DNA of 64,000 nt. Origin: Oricola nitratireducens. Lineage in GTDB: Bacteria; Pseudomonadota; Alphaproteobacteria; Rhizobiales; Rhizobiaceae. Under the pieces are notes generated by a model. The model saw only the letters and a program-made list of their open reading frames with translations, did no database searches and had not been told where the DNA came from. Made by a program: the position numbers and the translations under genes. Where the stretch lies: positions 28,810-92,809 of the forward strand of contig NZ_JACZCS010000044.1 in assembly GCF_014904745.1 (NCBI RefSeq), written 5' to 3'. Positions 54,935-64,000 of the stretch are shown one piece after another (within the stretch, counting starts at the first letter, position 1; each line of letters begins with the position of its first letter).

Positions 54935-56155
54935 ATGAAACGCGTCGTCGTCACCGGCCTCGGAATTGTCTCGTCCATCGGCAACAACGCGCAAGAGGTC
55001 ACCGCCTCGCTGCGCGACGCGAAGTCGGGCATCAGTTTCTCCGAGGATTTCGCAGAACACGGCTTCCGCTGCCAGGTCTGGGGCGCGCCGACGCTCGACC
55101 CGAGCGAGCTGGTCGACCGCCGCGCGATGCGGTTCCTGTCGAAGGGCGCGGGGTGGAACCACGTCGCCATGGATCAGGCGATCGCCGACGCGGGCCTCGG
55201 GGAAACCGAGATCACCAACGAGCGCACAGGCATCATCATGGGCTCGGGCGGCCCGTCGACGCGCACGATCGTCGACGCCGCCGACATCACGCGCAAAAAT
55301 GGATCGCCGAAGCGCATCGGGCCGTTCGCCGTGCCGAAGGCGATGTCGTCGACTGCGTCCGCAACGCTTGCGACATGGTTCAAGATCCACGGCGTGAACT
55401 ACTCGATCTCGTCGGCCTGCTCGACCTCGGCGCACTGCATCGGCAACGCCTACGAACTGATCCAGTGGGGCAAGCAGGACAGGGTCTTCGCCGGCGGGCA
55501 TGAAGACCTCGACTGGACGATGTCCAACCTGTTCGACGCAATGGGCGCGATGAGCTCGAAGTTCAACGACCAAGCGGCATCCGCCTCGCGCGCCTACGAT
55601 GTCGACCGCGACGGCTTCGTGATCGCCGGCGGCGCAGGTGTTCTGGTACTCGAGGAACTCGAGACCGCAAAGGCGCGTGGCGCCAAGATCTATTGCGAGA
55701 TTGTCGGATACGGCGCCACTTCGGACGGCTATGACATGGTCGCGCCGTCCGGCGAGGGCGCGGTGCGCTGCATGCGCCAGGCCATGGCCACGGTCGACGG
55801 CAAGGCCGACTACATCAACACGCACGGCACCTCGACGCCGGTCGGGGATTCGCGCGAGATGGCGGCGATCCGCGAGGTCTTCGGCGAGGAAATGCCGCAT
55901 ATCTCGTCAACTAAATCGCTGACCGGGCATTCGCTCGGCGCTGCGGGCGCGCAGGAATCCATCTACTCGATCCTGATGATGCAGAACGGTTTCATCGGCA
56001 AGAGCGCCCATATCGACACGCTCGACCCGGAATTCGAGGGCATGCCGATCGTGCGCGAACGCATCGACAACGCAAAGATCGACACGGTGCTCTCCAATTC
56101 GTTCGGATTCGGCGGAACCAACGCCACTCTGGTCTTCCAACGTTTCAACGGATGA
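54935..56155 (+). CDS. fabB: 3-oxoacyl-ACP synthase I
   Basis: The 406-residue enzyme has the thiolase-fold catalytic Cys in [18 protein letters not shown] and the two His in [15 protein letters not shown] and [17 protein letters not shown]. It elongates the cis-3-decenoyl-ACP made by FabA. It is 55 bp downstream of fabA, with GGGAGG before the ATG. Confidence 0.97.
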   Translation: MKRVVVTGLGIVSSIGNNAQEVTASLRDAKSGISFSEDFAEHGFRCQVWGAPTLDPSELVDRRAMRFLSKGAGWNHVAMDQAIADAGLGETEITNERTGIIMGSGGPSTRTIVDAADITRKNGSPKRIGPFAVPKAMSSTASATLATWFKIHGVNYSISSACSTSAHCIGNAYELIQWGKQDRVFAGGHEDLDWTMSNLFDAMGAMSSKFNDQAASASRAYDVDRDGFVIAGGAGVLVLEELETAKARGAKIYCEIVGYGATSDGYDMVAPSGEGAVRCMRQAMATVDGKADYINTHGTSTPVGDSREMAAIREVFGEEMPHISSTKSLTGHSLGAAGAQESIYSILMMQNGFIGKSAHIDTLDPEFEGMPIVRERIDNAKIDTVLSNSFGFGGTNATLVFQRFNG

Positions 56156-56186
56156 GCGTCCGTAACGCGCTGAAAGGAAATACAGC

Positions 56187-56996
56187 ATGAATGGTTTGAT
56201 GGCTGGAAAACGCGGCCTGATCATGGGCGTGGCGAACGATCATTCCATCGCCTGGGGTATCGCCAAGGCACTGGCCGCGCAGGGCGCCGAGATTGCGCTG
56301 ACCTTTCAGGGCGAGGCGTTCGGGCGGCGCGTGAAGCCGCTGGCCGAGGAGATCGGCTCGACCCTGCTGCTGCCGTGCGACGTGGAGGACACCGAAAGCG
56401 TGACGGCGGCGTTCGAGACGCTGAAATCCGAATGGGGGTCGCTCGACTTCGTCGTCCATGCCATCGGCTTTTCCGACAAGACGCAGCTCAAGGGGCGTTA
56501 CCTCGACGTGACGACGCGCGACAATTTCGTGCGCACGATGGTGATTTCCGCCTATTCCTTCACCGAGATCGCTCAGCAGGCGGCGCCGCTGCTCAACAAG
56601 GGCGGATCGTTGCTGACGCTGACCTATGGCGGCTCGATGCGCGTCATGCCCAACTACAACGTCATGGGCATCGCCAAGGCCGCGCTCGAAGCGATGGTGC
56701 GCTACCTGGCGGCCGATTTCGGCGAGGAACAGATCCGGGTCAACGCCATCTCGGCCGGCCCGGTGCGCACGCTCGCCGGCGCCGGGATCGGCGACGCGCG
56801 GCAGATGTTTTCCTATCAGCAGCGCAATTCTCCGCTGCGCCGCACGGTGGATATCGGAGAAATCGGTCAATCCGCGCTATATTTGCTTTCGGACATGTCC
56901 TCCGGCGTAACCGGCGAAATTCACTATGTCGATTCCGGATACAACATCATGTCGATGCCCGTGATGGACGATCTGCGAAAACTTGACGCAAAGTAG
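56187..56996 (+). CDS. fabI: Enoyl-ACP reductase (NADH)
   Basis: The 269-residue short-chain dehydrogenase has GVANDHSIAWGIAKALAAQG for NAD and the Tyr-x6-Lys in YNVMGIAKAALEAMVRYLAA. It reduces trans-2-enoyl-ACP and is the triclosan target. It completes the fabA-fabB-fabI unit, 31 bp after fabB. Confidence 0.96.
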   Translation: MNGLMAGKRGLIMGVANDHSIAWGIAKALAAQGAEIALTFQGEAFGRRVKPLAEEIGSTLLLPCDVEDTESVTAAFETLKSEWGSLDFVVHAIGFSDKTQLKGRYLDVTTRDNFVRTMVISAYSFTEIAQQAAPLLNKGGSLLTLTYGGSMRVMPNYNVMGIAKAALEAMVRYLAADFGEEQIRVNAISAGPVRTLAGAGIGDARQMFSYQQRNSPLRRTVDIGEIGQSALYLLSDMSSGVTGEIHYVDSGYNIMSMPVMDDLRKLDAK

Positions 56997-57093
56997 TTGA
57001 TAGCGAAATGACTTCGGCAGAACAGGGTACTGACGGAAAGGAAACCGCTTCTTAGGAAATACATGGCAACCTGCGAACTCTCGTGGGGTTGAT

Positions 57094-58629
57094 ATGAATT
57101 TCAATTCGGTAACAAGGCGATCTGAGCTGTTTCGCCTGATCACGATTTTTACAAGCGGTTTCGGTGCCGCCTCGCTGGCGTTCTGGGCCTTGATGCTGAC
57201 GCGCATCGGCTCGGCGGAGACGTTTGGCCTTTCGCTTCTCGGCGGCGCCATTGCCGCCCTGGCAGCCTTCGCCGGTGCGGGATGCGCCCATGTCTATTTC
57301 CTGAGCCTGCAGAGACCGTCCAGATCCCAAGAGCCGTCGACCCTGACCGACCCGATGACGGAGTTGTTGTCGAAAAAAGGCCTGGAACAGGAACTGCTGC
57401 GGTTGTTCTCACCGAAAAAGCGCATAGGTCGGGGCACCGGCCGCTGGATGCTCGTTTCGGTCGAGATCGATGCCTTCCGGGACATCAACGACGCGCACGG
57501 CCTCGAGACCGGCGACACGGTGCTGCGCGTGGTCGCAGGCCGGCTGGCGCGACTGGTCGGCAAATACGGCCCGGTTGCGCGGATCGGCGGCAGCGAGTTC
57601 GCCTTCGCCATCGAATTGAGCCGCGATGACCATGAGTTGTCGGCGGTCATGTCGTCGGTGATCGACGAGGTCGCCAAACCGGTCAATGCCGACCGGAAAA
57701 CGATCACGGTCTTCTGCACCGCCGGGCTGGTCGAACTGACCCGCGGGAATCTTTCGGTCGCCAAGACGCTGCGGCGCACCAAGCTGGCGCGGGCAACGGC
57801 GCGCTCGAGCGGGCTCGGCAACTGGGCGATCTATCACCCGGAAATGACGCGTAGCGCGAGCTACCGCAAGTGGATCGAGTCGGAACTGCCGCGCGCGCTC
57901 GCCAATGACGAATTCGATCTCGTCTATCAGCCGCAGGTCAACAACTTGTCGGGCAAGACGGTGGGATACGAGGCGCTGTTGCGCTGGACGCATCCGCAAA
58001 AAGGCGTCATTCCGCCATCGGAGTTCATCTGCGTGGCGGAAATGCGTGGCCTGATCGGCCAGATCGGCAAGTGGGTCATCCGTCGGGCCTGCGAGGATTC
58101 GAGGCTTCTCGACCCCGGCGTCACGATCGCGGTCAACGTCTCGCCGAAACAGCTGGAAAGCCCGTTTTTCGTCAGCGATCTCGCGAAAATCCTCGAGCAA
58201 ACCCATACCGACCCCGGCCGCATCGAAATCGAGATCACGGAAAACATCCTGATCTGCAATCACGACGAGGTGCGAGAGCAGTTCGAGCAAATCCGCCATC
58301 TCGGCTGCTCGATCGCCATTGACGATTTCGGCACGGGCTATTCCAATCTCGGCTATCTGGCGGAATTGCCGTTCAGCAAGCTGAAGCTCGACCGGTCGCT
58401 CGTGGCGCGGCTCGGCGAGAAGGAAAATGCCGGCGCGCTGGTCTCGACGATCGTCAACCTGGCGCATGCCCTGGATGTCGCGATTCTCGCGGAAGGCGTG
58501 GAAACCGAGGACCAGGTCATCCTGCTCCGGGCGGCAGGCTGCACGCTGATGCAGGGCTATTATTTCGGCAAGCCGCTGCAGCTGATGCATTCCGACCGGA
58601 CGGTCGTGCCGTTGGCATTAAAAGCCTAG
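57094..58629 (+). CDS. GGDEF/EAL protein with degenerate GGDEF motif
   Basis: The 511-residue protein has two N-terminal membrane segments (residues about 15-65). A GGDEF domain follows whose signature is RIGGSEFAF (GGSEF, about residue 167), then an EAL domain from about residue 270. The EAL residues needed for catalysis are present: YEALLRW, NVSPKQL, IEIEITENIL, DDFGTGYSNL and EGVETED. It is therefore probably a c-di-GMP phosphodiesterase with the GGDEF part acting as a regulator. It follows fabI by about 100 bp but is likely a separate unit. Confidence 0.9.
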   Translation: MNFNSVTRRSELFRLITIFTSGFGAASLAFWALMLTRIGSAETFGLSLLGGAIAALAAFAGAGCAHVYFLSLQRPSRSQEPSTLTDPMTELLSKKGLEQELLRLFSPKKRIGRGTGRWMLVSVEIDAFRDINDAHGLETGDTVLRVVAGRLARLVGKYGPVARIGGSEFAFAIELSRDDHELSAVMSSVIDEVAKPVNADRKTITVFCTAGLVELTRGNLSVAKTLRRTKLARATARSSGLGNWAIYHPEMTRSASYRKWIESELPRALANDEFDLVYQPQVNNLSGKTVGYEALLRWTHPQKGVIPPSEFICVAEMRGLIGQIGKWVIRRACEDSRLLDPGVTIAVNVSPKQLESPFFVSDLAKILEQTHTDPGRIEIEITENILICNHDEVREQFEQIRHLGCSIAIDDFGTGYSNLGYLAELPFSKLKLDRSLVARLGEKENAGALVSTIVNLAHALDVAILAEGVETEDQVILLRAAGCTLMQGYYFGKPLQLMHSDRTVVPLALKA

Positions 58630-58644
58630 GAAGACGTCTTCCGG

Positions 58645-59880
58645 TCACGGATTGCCGAAACGCGCACGCCAGCTTTCGTGACGGGCAGCATCGCGCCGCT
58701 CGTAACGATCAAGCGCCTTTTCGGCACTGTCCGCGAACCCGTCTTCCCGCCCCTCCGCAAGCATCGCGATCCGCATCGTGTACCAGGCGGTGACGGCGCC
58801 GGGCGTCGTCGCGGCGAACCGGGGAAAATGCGGATCGGGCCCAGAGCCCGGTATCCACTTGCCGGGCAGATCGGGATCCATGACGAATGCGCGGGCCAGA
58901 CCGACGAAATCGACAGCGCCACTCTCCAGCGCGTCCGCGACCTGGGCCAGGGACTTGAAGCCACCGGTTGCCATTAGCGGCTTCGAGGTGCGGGAGCGGA
59001 GGCCGCGCGCGAAATCGACAAAGTAGGGACCTCCGCCGCGGCCGCCGCCAGCCGGCTTGGCGCCCGGGAAATAGGTCCCGCCGCTCACCTCGACCAGATC
59101 AATCGACGTCGCGTCGATGAGGCCGACGAGTTCCGCCGCGTCCTCTTCGTGGAGGCCACCCTCGAGCCTGTCGGTGCAGTTCATCTTGAGGGCGACCGGA
59201 AAACCGGCGCCGACAGCCGCTCTGACGGCCTCGATCGACTCCATGAGGAGGCGCACGCGGCGCGGCAGGGCTCCGCCCCAATCGTCCGTTCGCCGGTTGA
59301 ACAGCGGCGACAGGAACTGCGACAGGAGAAAGCCGTGCGCGGCATGGATCTGTACGCCGGTGAAGCCGGCCGCCTTGGCGCGTTCAGCTCCGGCGGCGAA
59401 GAGCGCCGGGATATCCCTGATTTCGCCGGCTGTCATCTGCGCGCAGGAAAGGCCGGGCATATCGATGGCCGACGGCCCCCGCGGCCTTCCGAGCGGAGCA
59501 TAGGCAAGCGCTCCGGCGTGACCCAGTTGTGCCCAGATATGGCCGTGGTTTTCGCGCCCGCATCCGGTCAGGCGGCTGAAAGGCTCGGGATCGGAATCCG
59601 GCGCCAGAACCAGGTTTCCCGGCTTTTCCAGGGCGAACGGATCGGTCTGAACCTCGCCCACGATCGCGGCGGCGGCGCCACCCCGCGCCCAGCGCTGATA
59701 GAGACATGCCTGATCCCGGGTCGGATTGCCCGCGCCGTCGCCGAGCGAATCGGACATTGCGGATTTGACGAGCCGGTTGCGAAGGACGACGCCACAGGGC
59801 AGCGCCAGCGGGCGGGCGAGAATGGCAGCGGCTTTCGTCGGCGCGGCGATGCGGGCCTCCTGTCGAACACTCCCCCGCAT
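58645..59880 (-). CDS. NADH:flavin oxidoreductase (Old Yellow Enzyme-like)
   Basis: The 411-residue FMN enzyme has the single OYE barrel, with LRNRLVKSAMSDSLGDGAGN, the paired His in IHAAHGFLLSQFLSPLFNRR, TDDWGG and a C-terminal GAVDFVGLARAFVMDPDL. There is no C-terminal iron-sulfur/FAD part as in 2,4-dienoyl-CoA reductase. The substrate is unknown. The start at 59880 lacks a clear ribosome site. It is convergent with the GGDEF/EAL gene. Confidence 0.85.
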   Translation of the reverse strand: MRGSVRQEARIAAPTKAAAILARPLALPCGVVLRNRLVKSAMSDSLGDGAGNPTRDQACLYQRWARGGAAAAIVGEVQTDPFALEKPGNLVLAPDSDPEPFSRLTGCGRENHGHIWAQLGHAGALAYAPLGRPRGPSAIDMPGLSCAQMTAGEIRDIPALFAAGAERAKAAGFTGVQIHAAHGFLLSQFLSPLFNRRTDDWGGALPRRVRLLMESIEAVRAAVGAGFPVALKMNCTDRLEGGLHEEDAAELVGLIDATSIDLVEVSGGTYFPGAKPAGGGRGGGPYFVDFARGLRSRTSKPLMATGGFKSLAQVADALESGAVDFVGLARAFVMDPDLPGKWIPGSGPDPHFPRFAATTPGAVTAWYTMRIAMLAEGREDGFADSAEKALDRYERRDAARHESWRARFGNP

Positions 59881-59918
59881 TGCAGTCTTTACAGAATGGC
59901 GGGTGTGTCAAATTTGCC

Positions 59919-60932
59919 CTAGCGCATCGCCTCGATCACCTTGTAGCCATCGCTCACCGTCTTTTCCTCGACCCGGCGAAAGCCCGAAGCCAGCGCCTGC
60001 TCATAGGGCAGCTTGCGGTTGGCTACCATGAGAAGCCGGCCGCCGGGCTTGAGCGCCTTCGACGCGGTGGCGATGAAGGCCTTGCCGATATCGGGCTCGG
60101 AGGCACGCCCGGAATGGAAGGGCGGGTTCATGACGACCCAGTCGAACTGGCGAGCGACCGGTTCCGAGGTCAGGTCCCACCAATGGGTCGAGACCGGGAC
60201 GGCGCCGGACAGAGCGGCAAGGTTGCGTTCGGCCGCCTTCAGCGACGGGTAATGCGCCTCGTAAAGCGCAAGGCTTTCCGGCCGGCCGCGTTCCAGCACA
60301 TGCGCGGAGAGATAGCCCCAGCCGCAGCCAAAATCGCCAACGGCGCCGGCAATCCTGTGATCGAAATGTCCGGCGAGCAGGACAGAGCCCGGATCGGGTT
60401 TCGCCGAGGAGAACATGCCGGGCGCCGTCTCGAAGCGGCCGTCGGCGAGGGCCGGCGCGGTCTCGGTATCGGCGAAGGCATCCGCCTGCGGCGCCGGGAA
60501 CCAGAAAACGGTCGCGTGGTGCTTGGCGAGCGACCCGGCGATTTCGGCACGGTCCGCGACCCATTTGCGCAGGCTGGCGATGCCAAGCGTCTTGTCGCCG
60601 CACACGGCGACGATGCCGTCCGGCGTGGCCATGCGGGCGGCACGGGCGATCATGGCGTGGTTTTCGACCTTGTGCTTGCCGGCGATGACGAGGCAGCCGG
60701 CAAAGCGCTCGCCACTGGTATCGAGGTCCGGAAAGGCCTGGTATCCGGCGCGCTCCAAGGCCAGGAACTGCGGGCGGAACCCCTGTTCGCAAACAAGCGC
60801 CGCGCGGAATGCGTCGTCGAGCGGCGCGACTGACGCTGCGGCATTCAGGAAGGCCCAGCGCGCGCCCTCGGCCGGCGGATCGATATCGCCGGAGGCAAAG
60901 GGCAGGAACAATGTTTCGACAGCACCGCTCAT
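59919..60932 (-). CDS. RsmC-like class I SAM-dependent methyltransferase
   Basis: The 337-residue protein has the two-domain layout of RsmC/RlmG guanine N2-methyltransferases: a degenerate N-terminal domain, then a SAM domain with AVGDFGCGWGYLSAHVLERG and the catalytic NPPF in WVVMNPPFHSGRASEPDIG. It likely methylates 16S rRNA (m2G1207) or a related site. The start at 60932 was chosen for its GGGAAAG site; the ORF reaches 60974. It is transcribed in the same direction as pnp. Confidence 0.85.
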   Translation of the reverse strand: MSGAVETLFLPFASGDIDPPAEGARWAFLNAAASVAPLDDAFRAALVCEQGFRPQFLALERAGYQAFPDLDTSGERFAGCLVIAGKHKVENHAMIARAARMATPDGIVAVCGDKTLGIASLRKWVADRAEIAGSLAKHHATVFWFPAPQADAFADTETAPALADGRFETAPGMFSSAKPDPGSVLLAGHFDHRIAGAVGDFGCGWGYLSAHVLERGRPESLALYEAHYPSLKAAERNLAALSGAVPVSTHWWDLTSEPVARQFDWVVMNPPFHSGRASEPDIGKAFIATASKALKPGGRLLMVANRKLPYEQALASGFRRVEEKTVSDGYKVIEAMR

Positions 60933-60956
60933 AACCGGCCGACTTTCCCTGCTGAC

Positions 60957-60986
60957 AAAAAAAGCGCGGGGCAATATGCCCCGCGC
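60957..60986 (-). terminator. Intrinsic terminator of pnp
   Basis: On the minus strand a perfect 9-bp stem (GCGCGGGGC/GCCCCGCGC, 60964-60986 with an AATAT loop) is followed by seven Ts (60957-60963). It lies 28 bp after the pnp stop and overlaps the start region of the RsmC-like gene, so that gene needs its own promoter or read-through. Confidence 0.9.
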
Positions 60987-61014
60987 CGGTGTCCGTTTGA
61001 AGCGGTCGGGCCGA

Positions 61015-63144
61015 TCAGTCGGCCTTTTCTTCGCGCGGGATTTCGTTGCCGGTCTCCTGGTCGACGACCTTCATCGACAGGCGGACCTTGCCGCGCTCGT
61101 CGAAGCCCATCAGCTTGACGAAGACCTTGTCGCCTTCCTTGACGACGTCGGTCGTCTTGGCGACGCGCTCCTGTGCGAGCTGGGAGATGTGAACGAGACC
61201 GTCACGCGGACCGAAGAAATTGACGAAAGCGCCGAAATCGGCGGTCTTGACGACCGTGCCCTCGTAGATCTCGCCGACTTCCGGCTCGGCGACGATGGAG
61301 TGGATCCACTTCTTGGCCGCCTCGATCTCCTTGCCGGAGGCCGATGCGATCTTGACCGTGCCGTCGTCCTCGATGTTGATCTTGGCACCGGTCTGCTCGA
61401 CGATCTCGCGGATCACCTTGCCGCCCGAACCGATGACGTCGCGGATCTTGTCGACCGGGATCTTCATCTGCTCGATGCGCGGCGCGAACTCGCCGAGTTC
61501 CGAACGGCTTTCCGACAGTGCCTTGGCCATCTCGTCGAGGATGTGCAGACGGCCGTCGCGGGCCTGGCCGAGGGCGACCTTCATGATCTCCTCGGTGATG
61601 CCCTGAATCTTGATGTCCATCTGCAGCGAGGTCACGCCGTTGGCAGAACCGGCAACCTTGAAGTCCATGTCGCCGAGATGATCCTCGTCGCCGAGAATGT
61701 CGGAGAGGACGGCGAAATCATCACCTTCCTTGATCAGGCCCATGGCGATGCCCGCCACCGGCGATTTCAGCGGAACGCCGGCATCCATCAGCGACAACGA
61801 GGTGCCGCAGACGGTCGCCATGGAGGACGAACCGTTGGATTCGGTGATCTCGGACACTACGCGCAGCGTGTAGGGGAATTCCTCCGCGCTCGGCAGCAGC
61901 GGATGCACGGCGCGCCATGCCAGCTTGCCGTGACCGATCTCGCGACGGCCCGGAGAACCCATGCGACCCGCTTCACCCACCGAATAAGGGGGGAAGTTGT
62001 AATGCAGCATGAAGGTTTCCTTGTAGGTCCCCGTCAGCGCGTCAACGAACTGTTCGTCCTCGCCGGTGCCGAGCGTCGCGACGACGATCGCCTGCGTCTC
62101 ACCGCGCGTGAACACGGCCGAACCGTGGGTCCGCGGCAGAACGCCGACTTCCGAGACGATCGGGCGAACCGTCGAAAGATCGCGGCCATCGATGCGGGTC
62201 TTGGTCTTCAGGATGTTGCCACGGACCACCTTGGCTTGCAGCGACTTGAAGACGCTTCCCACCTGCTCGGCGGTCCATTTGGCGCTTTCGCCTTCGGCCG
62301 GAGCGAAATGGCCCTTGACCCGGTCCTTGACAGCGTCAACGGCGGTGTAACGGTCCTGCTTGTCGGTGATGGTATAAGCCTTCGCCAGGTCGGCGGAAGC
62401 AATGCCGTCCATCTCGGCTTCAAGCGCGGAAAGATCTTCCGGCGAGAATTCGCGCGGCTCGTTGGCCGCCACTTCGGCGAGCTTGATGATGGCGTTGATG
62501 ACCGGCTGCATGCCGCGATGGCCGAACATGACCGCGCCGAGCATGACTTCCTCGGAAAGCTCATTGGCTTCCGACTCGACCATCAGCACGGCATCCTGCG
62601 TGCCGGCGACAACGAGGTCGAGAACGCTTTCCACCATCTCGTCGACGTGCGGGTTGAGCACGTATTCGCCGTTGATGTAGCCGACGCGCGCGCCGCCGAT
62701 CGGGCCCATGAAAGGCACGCCCGACAGGGTCAGGGCTGCAGAGGCGCCGACCATGGCCAGCACGTCCGGATCATTTTCCAGATCATGCTGCAGAACGGTC
62801 AGGACTACCTGGGTCTCGTTCTTGTAGCCGGCGGGAAAGAGCGGGCGGATCGGACGGTCGATCAGGCGCGAGGTCAGCGTTTCCTTTTCCGAAGGACGGC
62901 CTTCGCGCTTGAAGAAGCCACCCGGGATCTTTCCGGCGGCAAACGTCTTTTCCTGATAGTTGACGGTCAGCGGGAAGAAATCCTGACCCGGCTTGGCTTC
63001 CTTGGCGGAAACGACCGTGGCAAGCAGGACGGTTTCGCCGTAGGTGGCCATCACGGAACCGTGGGCCTGGCGGGCGATCTTGCCGGTTTCGAGAATGAGC
63101 GGACGGCCGCCCCATTCGATTTCGACTTTGTGATTGTTGAACAT
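61015..63144 (-). CDS. pnp: Polynucleotide phosphorylase
   Basis: The 709-residue enzyme has two RNase PH-like domains (for example [20 protein letters not shown] and [20 protein letters not shown]), a KH domain with [14 protein letters not shown], and an S1 domain ([20 protein letters not shown]). It degrades RNA from the 3' end with phosphate and is part of the degradosome. It follows rpsO, the usual order. Confidence 0.98.
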   Translation of the reverse strand: MFNNHKVEIEWGGRPLILETGKIARQAHGSVMATYGETVLLATVVSAKEAKPGQDFFPLTVNYQEKTFAAGKIPGGFFKREGRPSEKETLTSRLIDRPIRPLFPAGYKNETQVVLTVLQHDLENDPDVLAMVGASAALTLSGVPFMGPIGGARVGYINGEYVLNPHVDEMVESVLDLVVAGTQDAVLMVESEANELSEEVMLGAVMFGHRGMQPVINAIIKLAEVAANEPREFSPEDLSALEAEMDGIASADLAKAYTITDKQDRYTAVDAVKDRVKGHFAPAEGESAKWTAEQVGSVFKSLQAKVVRGNILKTKTRIDGRDLSTVRPIVSEVGVLPRTHGSAVFTRGETQAIVVATLGTGEDEQFVDALTGTYKETFMLHYNFPPYSVGEAGRMGSPGRREIGHGKLAWRAVHPLLPSAEEFPYTLRVVSEITESNGSSSMATVCGTSLSLMDAGVPLKSPVAGIAMGLIKEGDDFAVLSDILGDEDHLGDMDFKVAGSANGVTSLQMDIKIQGITEEIMKVALGQARDGRLHILDEMAKALSESRSELGEFAPRIEQMKIPVDKIRDVIGSGGKVIREIVEQTGAKINIEDDGTVKIASASGKEIEAAKKWIHSIVAEPEVGEIYEGTVVKTADFGAFVNFFGPRDGLVHISQLAQERVAKTTDVVKEGDKVFVKLMGFDERGKVRLSMKVVDQETGNEIPREEKAD

Positions 63145-63356
63145 GTCTTGTCCTTGTTGTGCGGGGCATATCCGCGGCCCGGTGGCGGCGGTTCCCCTAT
63201 CTTCGTTTTGAACGAGCGACGGGCAAGACGACAGGATGCTTGGGTGGGGTGTCTCAAGCAGCCGGCAATCCTGCCCCGAAGCTCCCTCGGGTCTGGCAGC
63301 GGTCCTTTCCTGGGGCCCGCCGGCCGGTTTCCGGATTCATGCCATCCGGAGAAGGC

Positions 63357-63384
63357 AAAAAGCGGACCGGCAGGGCCGGTCCGC
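63357..63384 (-). terminator. Intrinsic terminator between rpsO and pnp
   Basis: On the minus strand GCGGACCGGC and GCCGGTCCGC (63362-63384) form a 10-bp stem with a CCT loop, followed by TTTTTG (63357-63361). Placed just after the rpsO stop, it probably lowers read-through into pnp. The remaining spacer to pnp (63145-63356) holds no gene. Confidence 0.85.
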
Positions 63385-63391
63385 CAAAAAA

Positions 63392-63661
63392 TTAGCGGCG
63401 AATGCCGAGTTCAGTGATCAACTTCTGATAACGCTCGACGTCCTTGCGCTTCACGTAATCAAGCAGGCTGCGGCGCTGCGAGACCATCTTCAGGAGGCCA
63501 CGGCGGGAATGATTGTCCTTCTTGTGGTCCTTGAAGTGTTCGGTCAGGTTGGTGATCCGTTCGGTCAGGATCGCAACCTGGACTTCCGGCGAACCGGTGT
63601 CACCGGCCTTGGCAGCGAATTTCTGGATGAGCTCAGCCTTGCGCTCAGGCGTAATCGACAT
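63392..63661 (-). CDS. rpsO: 30S ribosomal protein S15
   Basis: The 89-residue protein ([20 protein letters not shown], ending [25 protein letters not shown]) binds the central domain of 16S rRNA. The ATG at 63661 has an AAAGGA site 6 bp upstream. It is the gene upstream of pnp in most bacteria. Confidence 0.98.
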   Translation of the reverse strand: MSITPERKAELIQKFAAKAGDTGSPEVQVAILTERITNLTEHFKDHKKDNHSRRGLLKMVSQRRSLLDYVKRKDVERYQKLITELGIRR

Positions 63662-63835
63662 CGTATGTCCTTTCGTTATGCGGAGCTTGCGCCCCAGTTG
63701 TTCGGGTAAGCCGCCCTGTGCCGGGATGTCGTCCAGCACGGGCCGTTATTCGCATTTTGGTGAATGCTGGCGCGCATATAAGCGAAATGAACCGGAAATA
63801 CCAGTCCTATTTGCCTGCGCGCCAGCCGTGCACCG

Positions 63836-64000
63836 TCAGCGTGCGCTGATGATCTTGACCTCGAGGAAATCCTCGATGCCCCATTTGCCGCCCTCGCGTC
63901 CGTTGCCGGACTGCTTGTAGCCGCCGAAGGGGTGGCCGGCGCCGAGACCGGCGCCGTTGACCCTCACCATGCCGGCGCGCAGCTGCCGGGCGACGCGCTG
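63836..64000 (-). CDS. Aldehyde dehydrogenase, C-terminal end (5' part outside window)
   Basis: The last 54 codons of a leftward aldehyde dehydrogenase are present: [20 protein letters not shown], then [20 protein letters not shown] and [23 protein letters not shown] is the family's typical C-terminus. It is a different gene from the ALDH at 32652-34175. The 174 bp between it and rpsO (63662-63835) hold no gene that I can support. Confidence 0.85.
   Translation of the reverse strand, partial: QRVARQLRAGMVRVNGAGLGAGHPFGGYKQSGNGREGGKWGIEDFLEVKIISAR

Overview
The window reads as one continuous piece of an alphaproteobacterial chromosome, most likely order Hyphomicrobiales (Rhizobiales). Supporting signs are high GC, the Irr-type iron regulator beside fabA-fabB-fabI, an MbfA iron exporter with a textbook Irr (ICE) operator, a rhizobial-type phospholipid methyltransferase behind dnaKJ, the order mutM - enoyl-CoA hydratase - rpsT - dnaA - dnaN - recF, full CtrA boxes, and an intergenic repeat of a kind I remember from rhizobial genomes. 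I do not assign a genus.

Layout. 0-6.6 kb: CHAD and CYTH genes, mbfA, lepB, a DUF1127 gene, an ArsR-type regulator, a periplasmic transglutaminase-like peptidase under a perfect CtrA box, and a PHA depolymerase. 6.7-16.6 kb: a pyrF-containing operon, then dnaK-dnaJ-pmtA behind a sigma-32-like promoter, then a TPR-sulfotransferase followed by an internally deleted tandem copy. 16.7-24 kb: PBP1A, a ferric-reductase-like flavoprotein, a divergent dehydrogenase/LysR pair and an M20 dipeptidase.

24-32.2 kb is the least ordinary part. It holds a 530-bp non-coding stretch with several strong stem-loops (a candidate minus-strand small RNA), a 1127-residue GlmS-like protein with a large insertion and an unrelated C-terminus, a secreted protein of unknown function, and a 1016-residue protein I cannot assign. 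32.2-35.8 kb is an aldehyde dehydrogenase locus (DUF779, ALDH, a monooxygenase-like protein and a GAF-Fis regulator without an AAA+ module). 36-44 kb: a cysteine synthase-family gene, a ManC-AGE fusion, Flp pilin with scattered Tad parts, and an orphan PhnD-like protein.

42.9-57 kb is core: deoB-mutM, rpsT, a 770-bp region before dnaA (a perfect 26-bp palindrome, a CtrA box, three GANTC sites), dnaA, dnaN, recF-moeB, a 2-hydroxyacid dehydrogenase, an SH3 protein, irr, and fabA-fabB-fabI. 57-64 kb: a GGDEF/EAL protein with a degenerate GGDEF motif, an Old Yellow Enzyme-like protein, an RsmC-like methyltransferase, pnp, rpsO, and the end of another aldehyde dehydrogenase. I saw no insertion sequences, phage genes, CRISPR arrays, tRNAs or rRNAs. 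Functions come from motif recognition by eye; no database search was run.
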